The notes: generated from the letters alone by a model not told the origin. DNA of 26,752 nucleotides from JACCYX01 sp964610045 (GCA_964610045.1 CAZSUN010000049.1:1-26752), one strand, 5' to 3'; numbered from the stretch's first letter, positions 1-7,967 are shown. A program made the numbers and translations.

Positions 1-962
1 TCCTGGGGATGGGCGGTATCGTCCTGGGCATTCTCGTCTGGCAGGAGGGTGGCGAGTCAGTGGCTGCGCTGATCGCCATCGGCGCCATCGCGATGGCGGC
101 ACTTGCCTGGTGGTTGATCCGCCGGAAGAAACGCGGCGAGTTGACGCTGCTGGATCCGGAACTCTTCACTTCTCCCTATTTCCGGATCGGCGTCTCGCAG
201 CAGATGCTCCAGCAGATCGCCCTCGGCGGTTCGATGATCGCGCTTCCGATCTTCCTCCAGATGGTGCTGGAGTACAACGCGATGGAAGCTGGTCTCTCGC
301 TGGCGCCGCTGTCGTTGACAATGTTCGCGGTCGCCTTGCTGGCGAGCAAGCGGGCCGGCAAACGACGGCCGAGTGCCATCGTCAGGGCGGGCTTCGCGCT
401 CGTCACGGTTGGGATGATCGCGCTTGTGCTGGTCGTACCCAGGGCGGATACGGGTTGGTCTCTCACCATTCCACTGATGGTGGTCGGGTCCGGACTGGGC
501 ATGCTGGTTTCCCAACTCAACAACTTCACCCTGGCGCCGATCTCGGAGGAGCGTATCAGTGAGGCAGCTGGCGTCAACTCTGCCGCCGGCAACTTCGGTC
601 TCTCCTTTGGACTGGCATTCGCCGGCGCAATCATGCTGGGGACGCTTTCCTTCCTGTTCACCAGCATGGCCGAGGACAGCACCGTGCTGACTCCGGACGA
701 ACAACAGCAGGTGGCCGATGTCCTCGAGGAAGATGCGCAGATCGTCAGCAATACGCACCTCAACGAGATGATTACCGGCGTTCCCCAGGAAAAGGAAGAC
801 GAGATCATCCGGATCAACACGGATGCTCGGGTGCGCGCCCTCCAGGTGGCCCTGCTCGTTCCCCTTATGGCTGGTGTCATTGGTCTCCTGATCTCTTTCA
901 GGATGGTACGGCTGCCGGACATCGAGCCCGCTGCTTCGCTGGAAGGCGTCCTGGGAGGTTAG
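1..962 (+). CDS. MFS transporter, DHA2 (14-TM drug exporter) type, 5'-truncated by the window edge
   Basis: The reading frame is open from the first bases of the window, so only the C-terminal ~318 residues are visible; family members usually run 450-600. Several hydrophobic segments alternate with short basic loops, for example an RRKKR loop after the first visible helix and a KRAGKRR loop in the middle. The stretch with NFTLAPI and AAGVNSAAGNFGLSFG resembles the later helices of DHA2/EmrB-QacA exporters, where a Gly/Asn/Ser-rich helix follows a loop containing 'ER'. A hydrophilic insert rich in Glu/Gln precedes the last helix, and such an extracytoplasmic loop is common in this subfamily. 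The likely role is proton-driven efflux of small hydrophobic or cationic compounds across the inner membrane; the substrate cannot be inferred. A hairpin at 1008-1039 lies just after the stop. Confidence 0.85.
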   Translation, partial: LGMGGIVLGILVWQEGGESVAALIAIGAIAMAALAWWLIRRKKRGELTLLDPELFTSPYFRIGVSQQMLQQIALGGSMIALPIFLQMVLEYNAMEAGLSLAPLSLTMFAVALLASKRAGKRRPSAIVRAGFALVTVGMIALVLVVPRADTGWSLTIPLMVVGSGLGMLVSQLNNFTLAPISEERISEAAGVNSAAGNFGLSFGLAFAGAIMLGTLSFLFTSMAEDSTVLTPDEQQQVADVLEEDAQIVSNTHLNEMITGVPQEKEDEIIRINTDARVRALQVALLVPLMAGVIGLLISFRMVRLPDIEPAASLEGVLGG

Positions 963-1007
963 CGCTCCCAGGACATCTGTGAGTCACGATCACGTATTCG
1001 GGCTGGA

Positions 1008-1039
1008 CGAGTCAGGGACGGTACGCGGTCCCCGACTCG
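1008..1039 (+). terminator. Probable terminator hairpin after the MFS gene
   Basis: CGAGTC (1008-1013) pairs with GACTCG (1034-1039) and GGGAC (1015-1019) with GTCCC (1028-1032). A single A/C mismatch separates the two stem halves and the loop is 8 nt. The following bases are only moderately T-rich (CCTGCTTGTCT). The rest of 963-1134 shows nothing else I can assign. Confidence 0.5.
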
Positions 1040-1134
1040 CCTGCTTGTCTGACCGTGAGTGACGCCGAGACTGGGCATGCGGCAAGGAAAACGCTCGGGA
1101 GTGTCTTGCCGGACAGGGACGGAAAGGCGTCAAC

Positions 1135-1995
1135 GTGAGGGAGACGCTGCGTACCACATTTGAGTTGCTGGCAGCGCTCGGTTACGGCCTGATCCAGGCT
1201 GCGTTGGTCTTTCTCATCTCCGTGTTGCTGTCGCGAGCGATCAGGCGTCTCATCCGACGGCAGTTGAGATCCACGCTGGCTCCCGAGAATGTCAAGCATC
1301 TCGTCGAAAACATCGCAACGTTTGCGATTCTTGGATTTGGCGCAACGATCCTTCTGACGCATTGGGGCGTCACCTGGACCACCCTTGTTACCGCGGTCGG
1401 GCTCAGTACGCTTGCAGTTGCGCTCGGGCTGCAGAGTGTTCTTCAGAGTTTGGTGGGTGGAACCTTTGTCCTGTTCGAACGCCCATACAGCATCGGCGAC
1501 AGGATCAGGTTCTCGGTGCATCGCGTTGGCGGCACCGTTGAAAACATCGCCTGGCGTACGACAGTTGTCCGCGACGACGAGGGCGCTCGCATCGTGGTGC
1601 CAAACTCTCTGGCGCTGACCAACGCCATCATCAACTCCAGCCCCGAACGAGCGGTGTTGACCATCGTCACCGTACATGGAGCGGGCGGAGAACGCCGAAC
1701 CCTGCAGGAGTCACTCGAACTGGCGAAAGCAACTCTGGCCGACATGCATTGGCCGGAGACGAGGCCCGAAATAACGATCCACTCAGCGCTGCACAGGCTG
1801 CGGCTACCGCGGCTTGTGTGCAGGATTCCCCGTATCGGACCAGGTCTCGACCGCATGATCCGGCATGTGGTCGACGAAACGATCCAAATCCGGGTCGCCT
1901 GGACGGGCGTCAACGATCCGGCGATTCTGGAGGATGTTCGCCAACGGTTGCACAGCCAGTTCGAATCGTCGGAGATCACCACCCGTCGCTGGTGA
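1135..1995 (+). CDS. MscS-family mechanosensitive ion channel
   Basis: This is a 286-residue protein starting at GTG 1135, with a purine-rich stretch (GGGACGGAAAGG) upstream as a ribosome site. An N-terminal hydrophobic helix is followed by a basic segment, a second helix near residues 60-80, and then the pore helix TM3 at roughly 86-106. TM3 carries the alternating Gly/Ala/Leu packing pattern and the motif LGLQSVLQSLVGG. Next comes FERPYSIGDRI, the hallmark of the MscS beta domain, and VVPNS in the cytoplasmic part. MscS channels open under membrane tension and release solutes after hypo-osmotic shock. The size matches the small, E. coli MscS-like members. The C-terminal vestibule lies at residues ~180-286. 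It appears monocistronic between two hairpins. Confidence 0.9.
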   Translation: MRETLRTTFELLAALGYGLIQAALVFLISVLLSRAIRRLIRRQLRSTLAPENVKHLVENIATFAILGFGATILLTHWGVTWTTLVTAVGLSTLAVALGLQSVLQSLVGGTFVLFERPYSIGDRIRFSVHRVGGTVENIAWRTTVVRDDEGARIVVPNSLALTNAIINSSPERAVLTIVTVHGAGGERRTLQESLELAKATLADMHWPETRPEITIHSALHRLRLPRLVCRIPRIGPGLDRMIRHVVDETIQIRVAWTGVNDPAILEDVRQRLHSQFESSEITTRRW

Positions 1996-2202
1996 GGGAC
2001 AATCCTGAGCCAACTCCAGGGAAGATTCGTTCGCAGGCTGGGAAGGTGAAAACAGGGGTTCTATCGGAGGCTCACTGCCATCTCACGGCCATACGGCGCA
2101 GCGCCCATCCGCCGGACCTCCTCCTGACGATGGTGCGACCATGCCCATGTATGACCGTCGAAACAGACGCACTCGACATCGCAAAGGAATCTGGAGGAGA
2201 AG

Positions 2203-2235
2203 AAACGGCGAGCGTCATTCCCGCTCGCCGTTTTT
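2203..2235. terminator. Bidirectional intrinsic terminator between mscS-like gene and ilvD
   Basis: A perfect 9-bp stem, CGGCGAGCG (2206-2214) with CGCTCGCCG (2222-2230), encloses a 7-nt loop. It is flanked by AAA on the left and TTTTT on the right. On the + strand it ends in a U-tract, as expected for the MscS-type gene. On the - strand it lies under 60 bp after the ilvD stop and is followed by TTTCTTCT. The rest of 1996-2202 shows no gene. Confidence 0.85.
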
Positions 2236-2261
2236 CGTCATCGGATCGTCCCGGCGGGAGG

Positions 2262-3974
2262 CTAGAACTCGACCCGGGTGATCGCTCCTTCGTCGGCCTG
2301 GGTCACGAGTTTGGCGTATTTCGCCAAAACGCCATGCGTGTACCGGGGTTTCGGGGCAGTCCAGTCGCGCAGCCGGGCAGCGATTTCGTCATCGCTGAGC
2401 TCGACGTTGAGACCGCGATTCTCCACGTCGATGACGACCGTGTCACCTTCACGCAGTGCAGCGATGGGTCCACCGATCGCCGCCTCGGGGGCGACATGGC
2501 CGATCATCAGGCCGCGCGTCGCGCCACTGAACCGGCCATCGGTGAGCAGTCCAACCTGTTTCAGACCTTGACCGACGATGGCTGCCGTGACCCCAAGCAT
2601 TTCCTGCATGCCGGGCCCACCGACGGGTCCTTCGTAACGGATCACAACAATGTCACCTTCGACAATCTTGTTGTCGAGGACGGCCCGGTGCGCCTCAGGC
2701 TCGGAATCGAACACCCGGGCCGGACCGCGGAGGTAGGTCGGCTCGTAGCCGAACAGTTTGACGACCGCGCCGTTGGGGGCAATGTTGCCCTTGAGGATGT
2801 TGAGACCACCGGTCGGCTTGATGGCCGTGGCGATCGTATGCACGACATCCTGGCCGGATGTTTCAGTCGCTGTCAGCGCCTCTTCGGCGATGGTGCGTCC
2901 CGTCGGTGTCAGCGCGTCACCGTGGAGGAAGCCGCCTTCGATGAGACGCCGGGCGACCAGCTGGATGCCGCCTGCCTCATCGAGGTCAGCAGCAGCATAT
3001 TTGCCTCCCGGCATCAAGTCGGCGATCAGCGGCGTGCGCCGGGAGATCTCGTCGAAGTCATCGATGTCCAGTTCGACGCCGGCCTCCCGGGCCAGTGCGA
3101 GCAGGTGCAAAACGCCATTGGTCGAGCCGCCGCTGGCGGAAATCCCCACGATGGCATTCTCGAAGGCCTCGCGGGTCAGGATGTCGAGCGGGCAAACACC
3201 ACGGCGCAGGATATCCATGATGAGCTCACCTGCCCTTGCACCGATCTCTTCCTTGCGGGGATCGATGGCGGGCGGCGACGCGCTACCCAGGGGCGAGAGA
3301 CCGATGAACTCCATCGCCATCGCCATGGTGTTGGCGGTGTACTGGCCGCCGCACGCTCCGGGTCCGGGACAGGCCACATCTTCCAGCGCTTTCAAATCTT
3401 CGTCGCTGAGGGCGCCCACCGCGTTGGCTCCGATGGCTTCATAGACGGACCCGACGGTCACGCGCTTGCCATTCCAGAACCCCGGCATGATCGAGCCGCC
3501 GTATATGAGGATGGTCGGCACGTTGAGGCGCGCCGCTGCCATCGAGAGGCCCGGCAGGGTCTTGTCACACGCGCCAAGGGCAATGATGGCGTCGAACATG
3601 TGGCCGCGGCCAACCAGCTCGACGGAGTCGGCGATGACTTCGCGCGAAATCAGCGACGACTTCATTCCTTCGGTGCCCATCGTCACACCGTCCGAGATCG
3701 AGACGGTGTTGAACTCCATTGGCGTACCGCCCGCAGCCCGCACGCCGGCCTTGACATGCTTGGCCAATCGCCGCAGGTTGTAGTTACACGGCATCGTCTC
3801 GATCCAGGTGTTGGCGATGCCGATGATGGGTTTCTTGAGATCTTCGTCGGTGAAGCCGATGCTCTTCATCATCGAGCGGGCGCCCGCGCGCTCGTTGCCG
3901 TCGTAGAGCGTCCGGCTCTTGTGCCGCATGTCGAAACCGCCGCCGTTGCCGTTGGCTCCGTTGGTCGATCCCAT
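2262..3974 (-). CDS. ilvD: Dihydroxy-acid dehydratase
   Basis: This 570-residue protein has the usual IlvD length. The enzyme dehydrates 2,3-dihydroxy-isovalerate and 2,3-dihydroxy-3-methylvalerate to the 2-keto acids of valine/leucine and isoleucine synthesis, using an Fe-S cluster and Mg2+ in the cytoplasm. Cluster cysteines are visible at C63 (MPCNYN), C136 (GACDKT) and C208 (within CPGPGACGGQYTANTM). The C-terminal part carries GRFSGATRG and GHVAPEA, which are typical of the family. The first ~14 residues are Gly/Asn-rich, and a second Met at residue 16 (MRHKSR) could also be the start. I kept the first Met because AAAGGA lies about 10 nt upstream of it. It stands alone, with no other ilv or leu gene in the window, and is divergent from the LLM oxidoreductases. 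Its leader holds a small ORF and overlapping dyads. Confidence 0.97.
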   Translation of the reverse strand: MGSTNGANGNGGGFDMRHKSRTLYDGNERAGARSMMKSIGFTDEDLKKPIIGIANTWIETMPCNYNLRRLAKHVKAGVRAAGGTPMEFNTVSISDGVTMGTEGMKSSLISREVIADSVELVGRGHMFDAIIALGACDKTLPGLSMAAARLNVPTILIYGGSIMPGFWNGKRVTVGSVYEAIGANAVGALSDEDLKALEDVACPGPGACGGQYTANTMAMAMEFIGLSPLGSASPPAIDPRKEEIGARAGELIMDILRRGVCPLDILTREAFENAIVGISASGGSTNGVLHLLALAREAGVELDIDDFDEISRRTPLIADLMPGGKYAAADLDEAGGIQLVARRLIEGGFLHGDALTPTGRTIAEEALTATETSGQDVVHTIATAIKPTGGLNILKGNIAPNGAVVKLFGYEPTYLRGPARVFDSEPEAHRAVLDNKIVEGDIVVIRYEGPVGGPGMQEMLGVTAAIVGQGLKQVGLLTDGRFSGATRGLMIGHVAPEAAIGGPIAALREGDTVVIDVENRGLNVELSDDEIAARLRDWTAPKPRYTHGVLAKYAKLVTQADEGAITRVEF

Positions 3975-4202
3975 GGGTTCCAGGTCCTTTCTGGTTCAGC
4001 CATTCCGTCAGATTGATATGATCCGACTCCGCAACGGGCCGCTGCGAGACCCGTCGCGATTCGCTGAACGGTTACGGGTCAATCGCGGACTCATTCGGCG
4101 GTCAGTGTCCGCTCATTGAGAAGAATTGGCAAGTGGAAGTGAATTGCGGACAATGCCGAGGCTACCGCCCACTGCGGGACGGTTCGAAGGGGAGAGCATT
4201 CG
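3975..4202. promoter_or_regulatory. Divergent ilvD / LLM intergenic region with interlocked inverted repeats and a small upstream ORF
   Basis: Two 7-bp complementary pairs interlock. GACCCGT (4048-4054) pairs with ACGGGTC (4074-4080), and CGCGATT (4055-4061) pairs with AATCGCG (4081-4087), so only one helix can form fully at a time. A third pair is GCGGAC (4085-4090) with GTCCGC (4107-4112). On the minus strand an ATG at 4094 opens a 28-codon ORF ending at 4008, 33 nt before the ilvD start, and its last codons read Ile-Ile-Ser-Ile. Next to the ilvD start, CCAG and CTGG flank the AAAGGA ribosome site, placing it in a small loop. I could not identify a convincing -35/-10 pair. Confidence 0.4.
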
Positions 4203-5090
4203 ATGGTTGACGCACTGGCGCCGTCCGGGAATTCCCGCGAGTTCGGCATCCAGATCATCCAGACCTGGACCTGGCCAGAAACCCGGGAGCGGATGAAATG
4301 GTTCGAGTCGCTCGGGTTCGAGAGCCTGTGGCTGACCGATCACCTGACGCGGACCGCGAATCCGGGGGAACCGTACCTGGAGGCGTGGACCCTCCTGAGC
4401 GCGCTGGCGATCGAGATCGAGCAGGCGCGGCTTGGCGTGCTCGTATCCAGCAACACCTTCCGGCATCCATCGGTACTCGCCAAGATGGCGGTCACCGTCG
4501 ATCACATCAGCAACGGCCGGCTCGAACTCGGCGTCGGCGCTGGATGGTTCAAACCCGAGCACGACATGTTCGGGCTCGAGTTCCCGGAAACGGCCGAACT
4601 GGTGGAGCGATATGCCGAAGCGTTGGATCTGCTCGACCGGTTCCTCACCAACGATGTGACGACGTTTCACGGCGAGTACTACTCCCTCCTGGAGGCTCCG
4701 AACCGTCCTCCGCCGATCCAGCGTCCCCGGATGCCGATCATGATCGGAGCGCACGGACCGCGGATGATCAACATCGCCGCCCGTTTCGCCGATACCTGGA
4801 ACACGCGTGGGACTCCCGAGGAGGTCAGGCAGCGCAACCAGCAGATGGACGAGGCCTGCCTGAAGATCGATCGGGATCCGCTGGCGGTCAAACGATCGTT
4901 GCTCTACGTGATCGCCCAGATGCCGGAAGAGCACCCGTGGGACTCCACCGACGCCTTCGCGGATTTCGTCGGTCGGTTCTCGGAAGCGGGGATCCAGCAG
5001 TTCATCGTGCAGCCGCCCGACCCGAAGGATTTTGCCATCGTCGAGCGGGTAGCACTCGACGTCATCCCGGCGCTGCGACAGGAAGGTTGA
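4203..5090 (+). CDS. LLM-class (luciferase-like) F420/FMN-dependent oxidoreductase, copy 1
   Basis: This 295-residue TIM-barrel protein starts at ATG 4203 behind a strong ribosome site (AAGGGGAGAG). Features of the bacterial luciferase-like family include FESLWLTDHL near residue 37, VLVSSNTFRHPSVLAKMA, and VDHISNGRLELGVGAGW, the glycine-rich turn at the cofactor phosphate. MPIMIGAHGPRM follows in the second half. Family members move hydride between reduced F420 (or FMN) and diverse substrates in the cytoplasm. The residue pattern fits the F420 branch, but cofactor and substrate are not proven. It is followed 2 nt later by a paralogue, so the two are probably co-transcribed. The 4203 start is supported over an internal Met at residue ~31 by the ribosome site and by alignment with copy 2. 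Confidence 0.9.
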   Translation: MVDALAPSGNSREFGIQIIQTWTWPETRERMKWFESLGFESLWLTDHLTRTANPGEPYLEAWTLLSALAIEIEQARLGVLVSSNTFRHPSVLAKMAVTVDHISNGRLELGVGAGWFKPEHDMFGLEFPETAELVERYAEALDLLDRFLTNDVTTFHGEYYSLLEAPNRPPPIQRPRMPIMIGAHGPRMINIAARFADTWNTRGTPEEVRQRNQQMDEACLKIDRDPLAVKRSLLYVIAQMPEEHPWDSTDAFADFVGRFSEAGIQQFIVQPPDPKDFAIVERVALDVIPALRQEG

Positions 5091-5092
5091 CC

Positions 5093-5953
5093 GTGACTCG
5101 TTCGATTACATTCGGTATTCAGACCATGCTGGGTGATCCGTGGGATGTCACCGTCGCGAATTGGCAACGGTACGAGCGCGACGGGTGGGACAGCCTCTGG
5201 ATTCCCGATCACCTGATCCCGCCGAGTGGTGAGCCGGGCCCATTTCTCGAAGCCTGGACCGCGCTGGCCGGTCTGGCGGCGCTGACCAATACGGTTCGGG
5301 TCGGCATTCTCGTCTCCAGCAATACCTTCCGGAATCCCGGCGTGCTTGGGAAAATGGCGGTGACGGTCGATCACATCAGCCACGGACGGGCGGCGTTGGG
5401 GATCGGCGCTGGCTGGTTCGTGGCCGAGCACGAGGCATTCGGCATCGAGTTTCCCGAGACCGGCGAGCGGGTGAGCCGGTACGGCGAGGCACTGGCCTTG
5501 CTCGACCGGTTTCTCCGCAATGACACGACGACATTCGAAGGCACCTGGTATACGCTCAAGGAGGCACCCAACCGGCCAGCCCCGGTCCAGCCAAGATTAC
5601 CGATCATGGTGGGTGCGCATGGGCCGCGCACGATTTCCCTGGCCGCGCGTCACGCCGATATCTGGAACTCCCGTGGCACGGTCGAGGAGATGAGGGAACG
5701 AAGCGATCGAGTGACCGCCGCCGCGGAAAAGGCCGGCCGGAACCCGGACGAGATCGTTCGATCCGCGTACTACATTTCGAGCCGCACCGACCAGCGGCCG
5801 TGGTCGTCCCCTGGCGCGTTTACCGAGTGGGTAGAGTCGTACCGCGCGGTGGGGTTCACCGATTTCCTGTTCGAGGAACCTGCGCCGGCGGAGACGGAGT
5901 CCGCAAGCATCATCGTGCAGGAGATCATCCCAAAAATCCGGAGCGCCGGGTAA
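5093..5953 (+). CDS. LLM-class (luciferase-like) F420/FMN-dependent oxidoreductase, copy 2
   Basis: This 286-residue paralogue of the preceding gene starts at GTG 5093, only 2 nt after the copy 1 stop. The ribosome site AGGAAGG lies at the 3' end of copy 1. The open frame extends far upstream inside copy 1, but that part reads as an out-of-frame shadow. Shared blocks include SLWIPDHL, GILVSSNTFRNPGVLGKMA, VDHISHGRAALGIGAGWF, EFPETGERVSRYGEAL, LKEAPNRPAPVQ and LPIMVGAHGPRTISLAARHAD. The two proteins are alike throughout, with the most change in the last third, as expected for tandem duplication with substrate divergence or for a heterodimer. Its exact reaction is unknown. Confidence 0.9.
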   Translation: MTRSITFGIQTMLGDPWDVTVANWQRYERDGWDSLWIPDHLIPPSGEPGPFLEAWTALAGLAALTNTVRVGILVSSNTFRNPGVLGKMAVTVDHISHGRAALGIGAGWFVAEHEAFGIEFPETGERVSRYGEALALLDRFLRNDTTTFEGTWYTLKEAPNRPAPVQPRLPIMVGAHGPRTISLAARHADIWNSRGTVEEMRERSDRVTAAAEKAGRNPDEIVRSAYYISSRTDQRPWSSPGAFTEWVESYRAVGFTDFLFEEPAPAETESASIIVQEIIPKIRSAG

Positions 5954-5961
5954 CCAGCGGG

Positions 5962-5967
5962 TATACT
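5962..5967 (+). promoter_or_regulatory. Putative -10 element upstream of yggT-like gene
   Basis: TATACT matches the sigma-A -10 consensus at five of six positions and lies 82 nt before the yggT-like start. No convincing -35 is seen at 16-18 bp spacing, so this is only suggestive. Confidence 0.35.
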
Positions 5968-6049
5968 GAACGGACCGCGATTCTGACGCCACGCGACGAT
6001 CGCATTTGGAGCCTCGCTCGAACCCTCCGCGCCAGGGAACTGCACGCAC

Positions 6050-6304
6050 ATGGATCTCGCCAGCATCCTGCTTTCCATCCTCAACCTGCTTATGATCCTG
6101 CTGGTCGCCAGGGCGCTCATGTCGTGGTTCGATCCTGGGTTCCAGACAACGGTGGGTCGCTTCATCTTCAGTCTCACCGAGCCCATCGTGGCGCCAGTGC
6201 GGCAGGTGATGCCGCCAACCGGCATGCTCGACCTTTCGATCATGGTGACGATGTTGCTGATCATCATCCTGCGACAGTTGATCGGGTCGGTGTTGATGAG
6301 CTGA
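6050..6304 (+). CDS. YggT family small membrane protein
   Basis: This 84-residue protein has two hydrophobic helices, about residues 3-25 and 60-82. Between them is the conserved YggT centre: RALMSWFDPGFQ, then LTEPIVAPVRQVMPPTGMLDLS. YggT proteins are short inner-membrane proteins, often found near cell-division, pyrroline-5-carboxylate reductase or rpsP-type clusters. They have been linked to osmotic tolerance and membrane-protein assembly, but the biochemical role is unsettled. Here it stands between the LLM oxidoreductases and another small membrane protein, without its usual partners. The ATG at 6050 has only a weak upstream AGGGA. Confidence 0.9.
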   Translation: MDLASILLSILNLLMILLVARALMSWFDPGFQTTVGRFIFSLTEPIVAPVRQVMPPTGMLDLSIMVTMLLIIILRQLIGSVLMS

Positions 6305-6428
6305 TGTTATCCGGACCTGGTGCCGCACTGCTGGACCGGGCATCGAGAATCACGTACAGTCTGCGTACGGTGCGCCATGCCGCATGGCCCGGGTGGGGCC
6401 AACGCGAAAACTGCCTCGGGAGATGGTC

Positions 6429-6644
6429 ATGATGCTGCGAATCCTTTACCTGGTCGCCCTGCTTGGCGTCATCGGCAGCGATGCCCGCGATGACTCCGAT
6501 GAGCGGATGGGCGGTGAGGGCTTCGGGAACGTCGTGATGCTCGTCGTCCTGGCCGGGGCGATCATCCTGGTTGGCATCGTGATCGTCGCGCTCCTGGCGC
6601 TCAACGGACAGTTCGAGAACACCAACGTCGACCCGGTGACCTAG
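6429..6644 (+). CDS. Small membrane protein of unknown function
   Basis: I do not recognise a family for this 71-residue protein. It has a short hydrophobic N-terminus (ILYLVALLGVIGS), an acidic linker rich in Asp/Arg (DARDDSDERMGGEG), and one strong transmembrane helix at about residues 36-58. A short polar tail (NGQFENTNVDPVT) follows. Four in-frame ATG/ATG-like starts lie close together (6423, 6429, 6432, plus an earlier one at 6384). GGGAG ends at 6422, which best fits the 6429 or 6432 start. A strong intrinsic terminator follows 24 nt after the stop, supporting a real transcription unit that may begin at yggT. Confidence 0.6.
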   Translation: MMLRILYLVALLGVIGSDARDDSDERMGGEGFGNVVMLVVLAGAIILVGIVIVALLALNGQFENTNVDPVT

Positions 6645-6667
6645 ATCACCACAGTCGATGGAATGCG

Positions 6668-6697
6668 AAACGTCGCCCGGTAGTTGGGCGACGTTTT
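6668..6697 (+). terminator. Intrinsic terminator after the small membrane protein
   Basis: CGTCGCCC (6671-6678) pairs perfectly with GGGCGACG (6686-6693), extended by AAA/TTT pairs. The loop is 7 nt and the stem runs into TTTT. Confidence 0.9.
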
Positions 6698-7177
6698 CCG
6701 TTGCGCGGTTGGTGAGGTCATTCCCAGTTCGGTTGGTTGACCTCGATCCCAGGCCGGCAGTCTCCCCATGACGAAGCAAAGCACGGTGAGTGCCATCGAA
6801 TCCCTGTCCCCGCACATCCTGACAGGTTCGCCTGACTTCACATGGCCGTCCCCCTGGTCACTTCCCAGGTCGGGAATTCACAGGCAGAAGTATGCCGACA
6901 CTCTCCGCAGGGGCCGATCGGCCCACGATTCAACTTTCCAGGATTGGAAGGGGGTCAGGGTCTCCCCCCCGGACAGCTTGGTCCGCATCCCCCAGATCGT
7001 CATGTCGATCGCGTGTCGAGACATCCCTGCGTGCAGCGAAGCGGAACGAGAGCGCAATCGACCGCAGGTCGATGCCCGGCCTGCCTACCGAGGCGTGCAC
7101 AGGCGGTGAACCGGCTTCCCCTCGGAGTACACTCACCTGTCGATCGAGCCCGCGATTGAGTGAAATCAGGTAGCCCA
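6698..7177. other. Gene-free 480-bp stretch with dispersed repeat elements
   Basis: No reading frame here has family resemblance or a ribosome site. It contains a GGGGCCGATCGGCC element (6910-6923), a CCCGGACAG-type element (6968-6984) and a 24-nt repeat (7051-7074). All three recur in 15073-15300. TACACT at 7128-7133 could be a -10 for the following lipoprotein gene. Confidence 0.6.
7051..7074 (-). repeat. Dispersed 24-nt repeat, copy 1 (dyad core)
   Basis: Read on the minus strand, this 24-mer matches 15277-15300 at 23 of 24 positions. Its core is a near-perfect palindrome: ATCGACC, 3 nt, GGTCGAT. It therefore would form a hairpin in RNA from either strand. Confidence 0.75.
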
Positions 7178-7930
7178 GTGTCTCGTCGGTCGTTCGTCGT
7201 TGCCCTCATCCTGGTCCTCATTCTGGCCGGGTGCGGGAACAGTTCCGAACCAGCAACCCCCGAACCCACGCCGCAGCCAACACCCCTTCCCACGGTGACA
7301 CCGGGCGGAACCACGGTCGGTGGGTTGCTCACCGCGATGGAAGCCGCCTGGTCCGGGGTTGCGTCGATGCGGACCACGCAGTGGGACACGGACGGCGGGG
7401 CATCCGCCACGCCACCTGCCAACGGTTCGATGACAGTCGAAACCGTGATCCTGCCCAACGCCCGGCATCGCGTCCAACTGGTGGGCGGGATCGCCGTCGA
7501 CGAGCAGATCGTCGTGGACGGCCGCATCTTCATGCGGGGCGCAACCGTGCCGGCGATGATTGCGCCGGCCGTGGATGCCGCAACCTGGATCGAGGTGGAT
7601 GCGGCGGCGGCGGATGCCGGGCTGCCGATCGCTGGACTGATTTCCTACCTCACGACGCCCATCGACTCACCCCTGGGCGAGGTCACCGCCGAAACACGGG
7701 CACTCGAAGCGTTTCCGGCGGGCATGACCGAGGTGGCAGGGAGATCATGCCAGGTCTTCACGTTCGCCCCTGGAGACGCAGTCACCTACCAGCTTTCCGT
7801 CGATATGCAGGGACTCCCCTGTTCGCTCGTCGTCACGGGCGGTGGCCAGTCGACCATCACCACCTACGAGTTCAACATCCCCGACCTGGCGATCGCCGCA
7901 CCGGTGGTTGCCACACCTCCAGCCAGCTAA
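7178..7930 (+). CDS. Secreted lipoprotein, LppX/LolA-like fold suspected
   Basis: This 250-residue protein starts at GTG 7178, where AGGTAG gives a ribosome site; an earlier in-frame GTG at 7160 has none. A type II signal peptide is clear: positively charged MSRRS, a hydrophobic core, then the lipobox LILAGC with the acylated Cys at residue 19. A Pro/Thr-rich linker (residues ~24-45) follows, typical of surface-exposed Chloroflexota lipoproteins. The remaining ~200 residues look beta-rich, with a repeated 'V-D-G-R-I-F' style, and contain two Cys (RSCQVF and LPCSLV) that could pair. The organisation resembles mycobacterial LppX/LprG or LolA-like lipid-handling lipoproteins, but that is inference from pattern only. 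It precedes an HtrA-type protease on the same strand, 80 nt apart. Confidence 0.8.
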   Translation: MSRRSFVVALILVLILAGCGNSSEPATPEPTPQPTPLPTVTPGGTTVGGLLTAMEAAWSGVASMRTTQWDTDGGASATPPANGSMTVETVILPNARHRVQLVGGIAVDEQIVVDGRIFMRGATVPAMIAPAVDAATWIEVDAAAADAGLPIAGLISYLTTPIDSPLGEVTAETRALEAFPAGMTEVAGRSCQVFTFAPGDAVTYQLSVDMQGLPCSLVVTGGGQSTITTYEFNIPDLAIAAPVVATPPAS

Positions 7931-7961
7931 CACAGCCTGCGTCAGAACCTCCGGCCGCGTG

Positions 7962-7967
7962 TATGCT
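7962..7967 (+). promoter_or_regulatory. Putative -10 element upstream of htrA-like gene
   Basis: TATGCT lies 43 nt before the protease start. The same TATGCT hexamer occurs before the XRE gene (12333) and, on the minus strand, before the ArsR-type gene (17328-17323). No clear -35 is seen. Confidence 0.35.

Noticed and set aside
1749..4016. A 755-codon open frame on the plus strand
   Set aside because: It runs antisense through ilvD, whose minus-strand frame has full family conservation. The plus-strand product is Arg/Asp/His-rich with no recognisable domain, a typical GC-rich shadow.
4048..4087. H-type RNA pseudoknot formed by the two crossed 7-bp pairs
   Set aside because: The connecting loops would be zero length, which cannot span the helices. 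Mutually exclusive hairpins or a DNA operator are more plausible.
4298..5092. Long upstream extension of the second LLM oxidoreductase frame
   Set aside because: It is out of frame with copy 1 and reads as Arg-rich low-complexity sequence. The GTG at 5093 has a strong ribosome site and aligns with copy 1.
6768..7173. Overlapping ORFs of 93-113 codons
   Set aside because: Three frames are open at once over repeat DNA with no ribosome site, indicating composition rather than coding.
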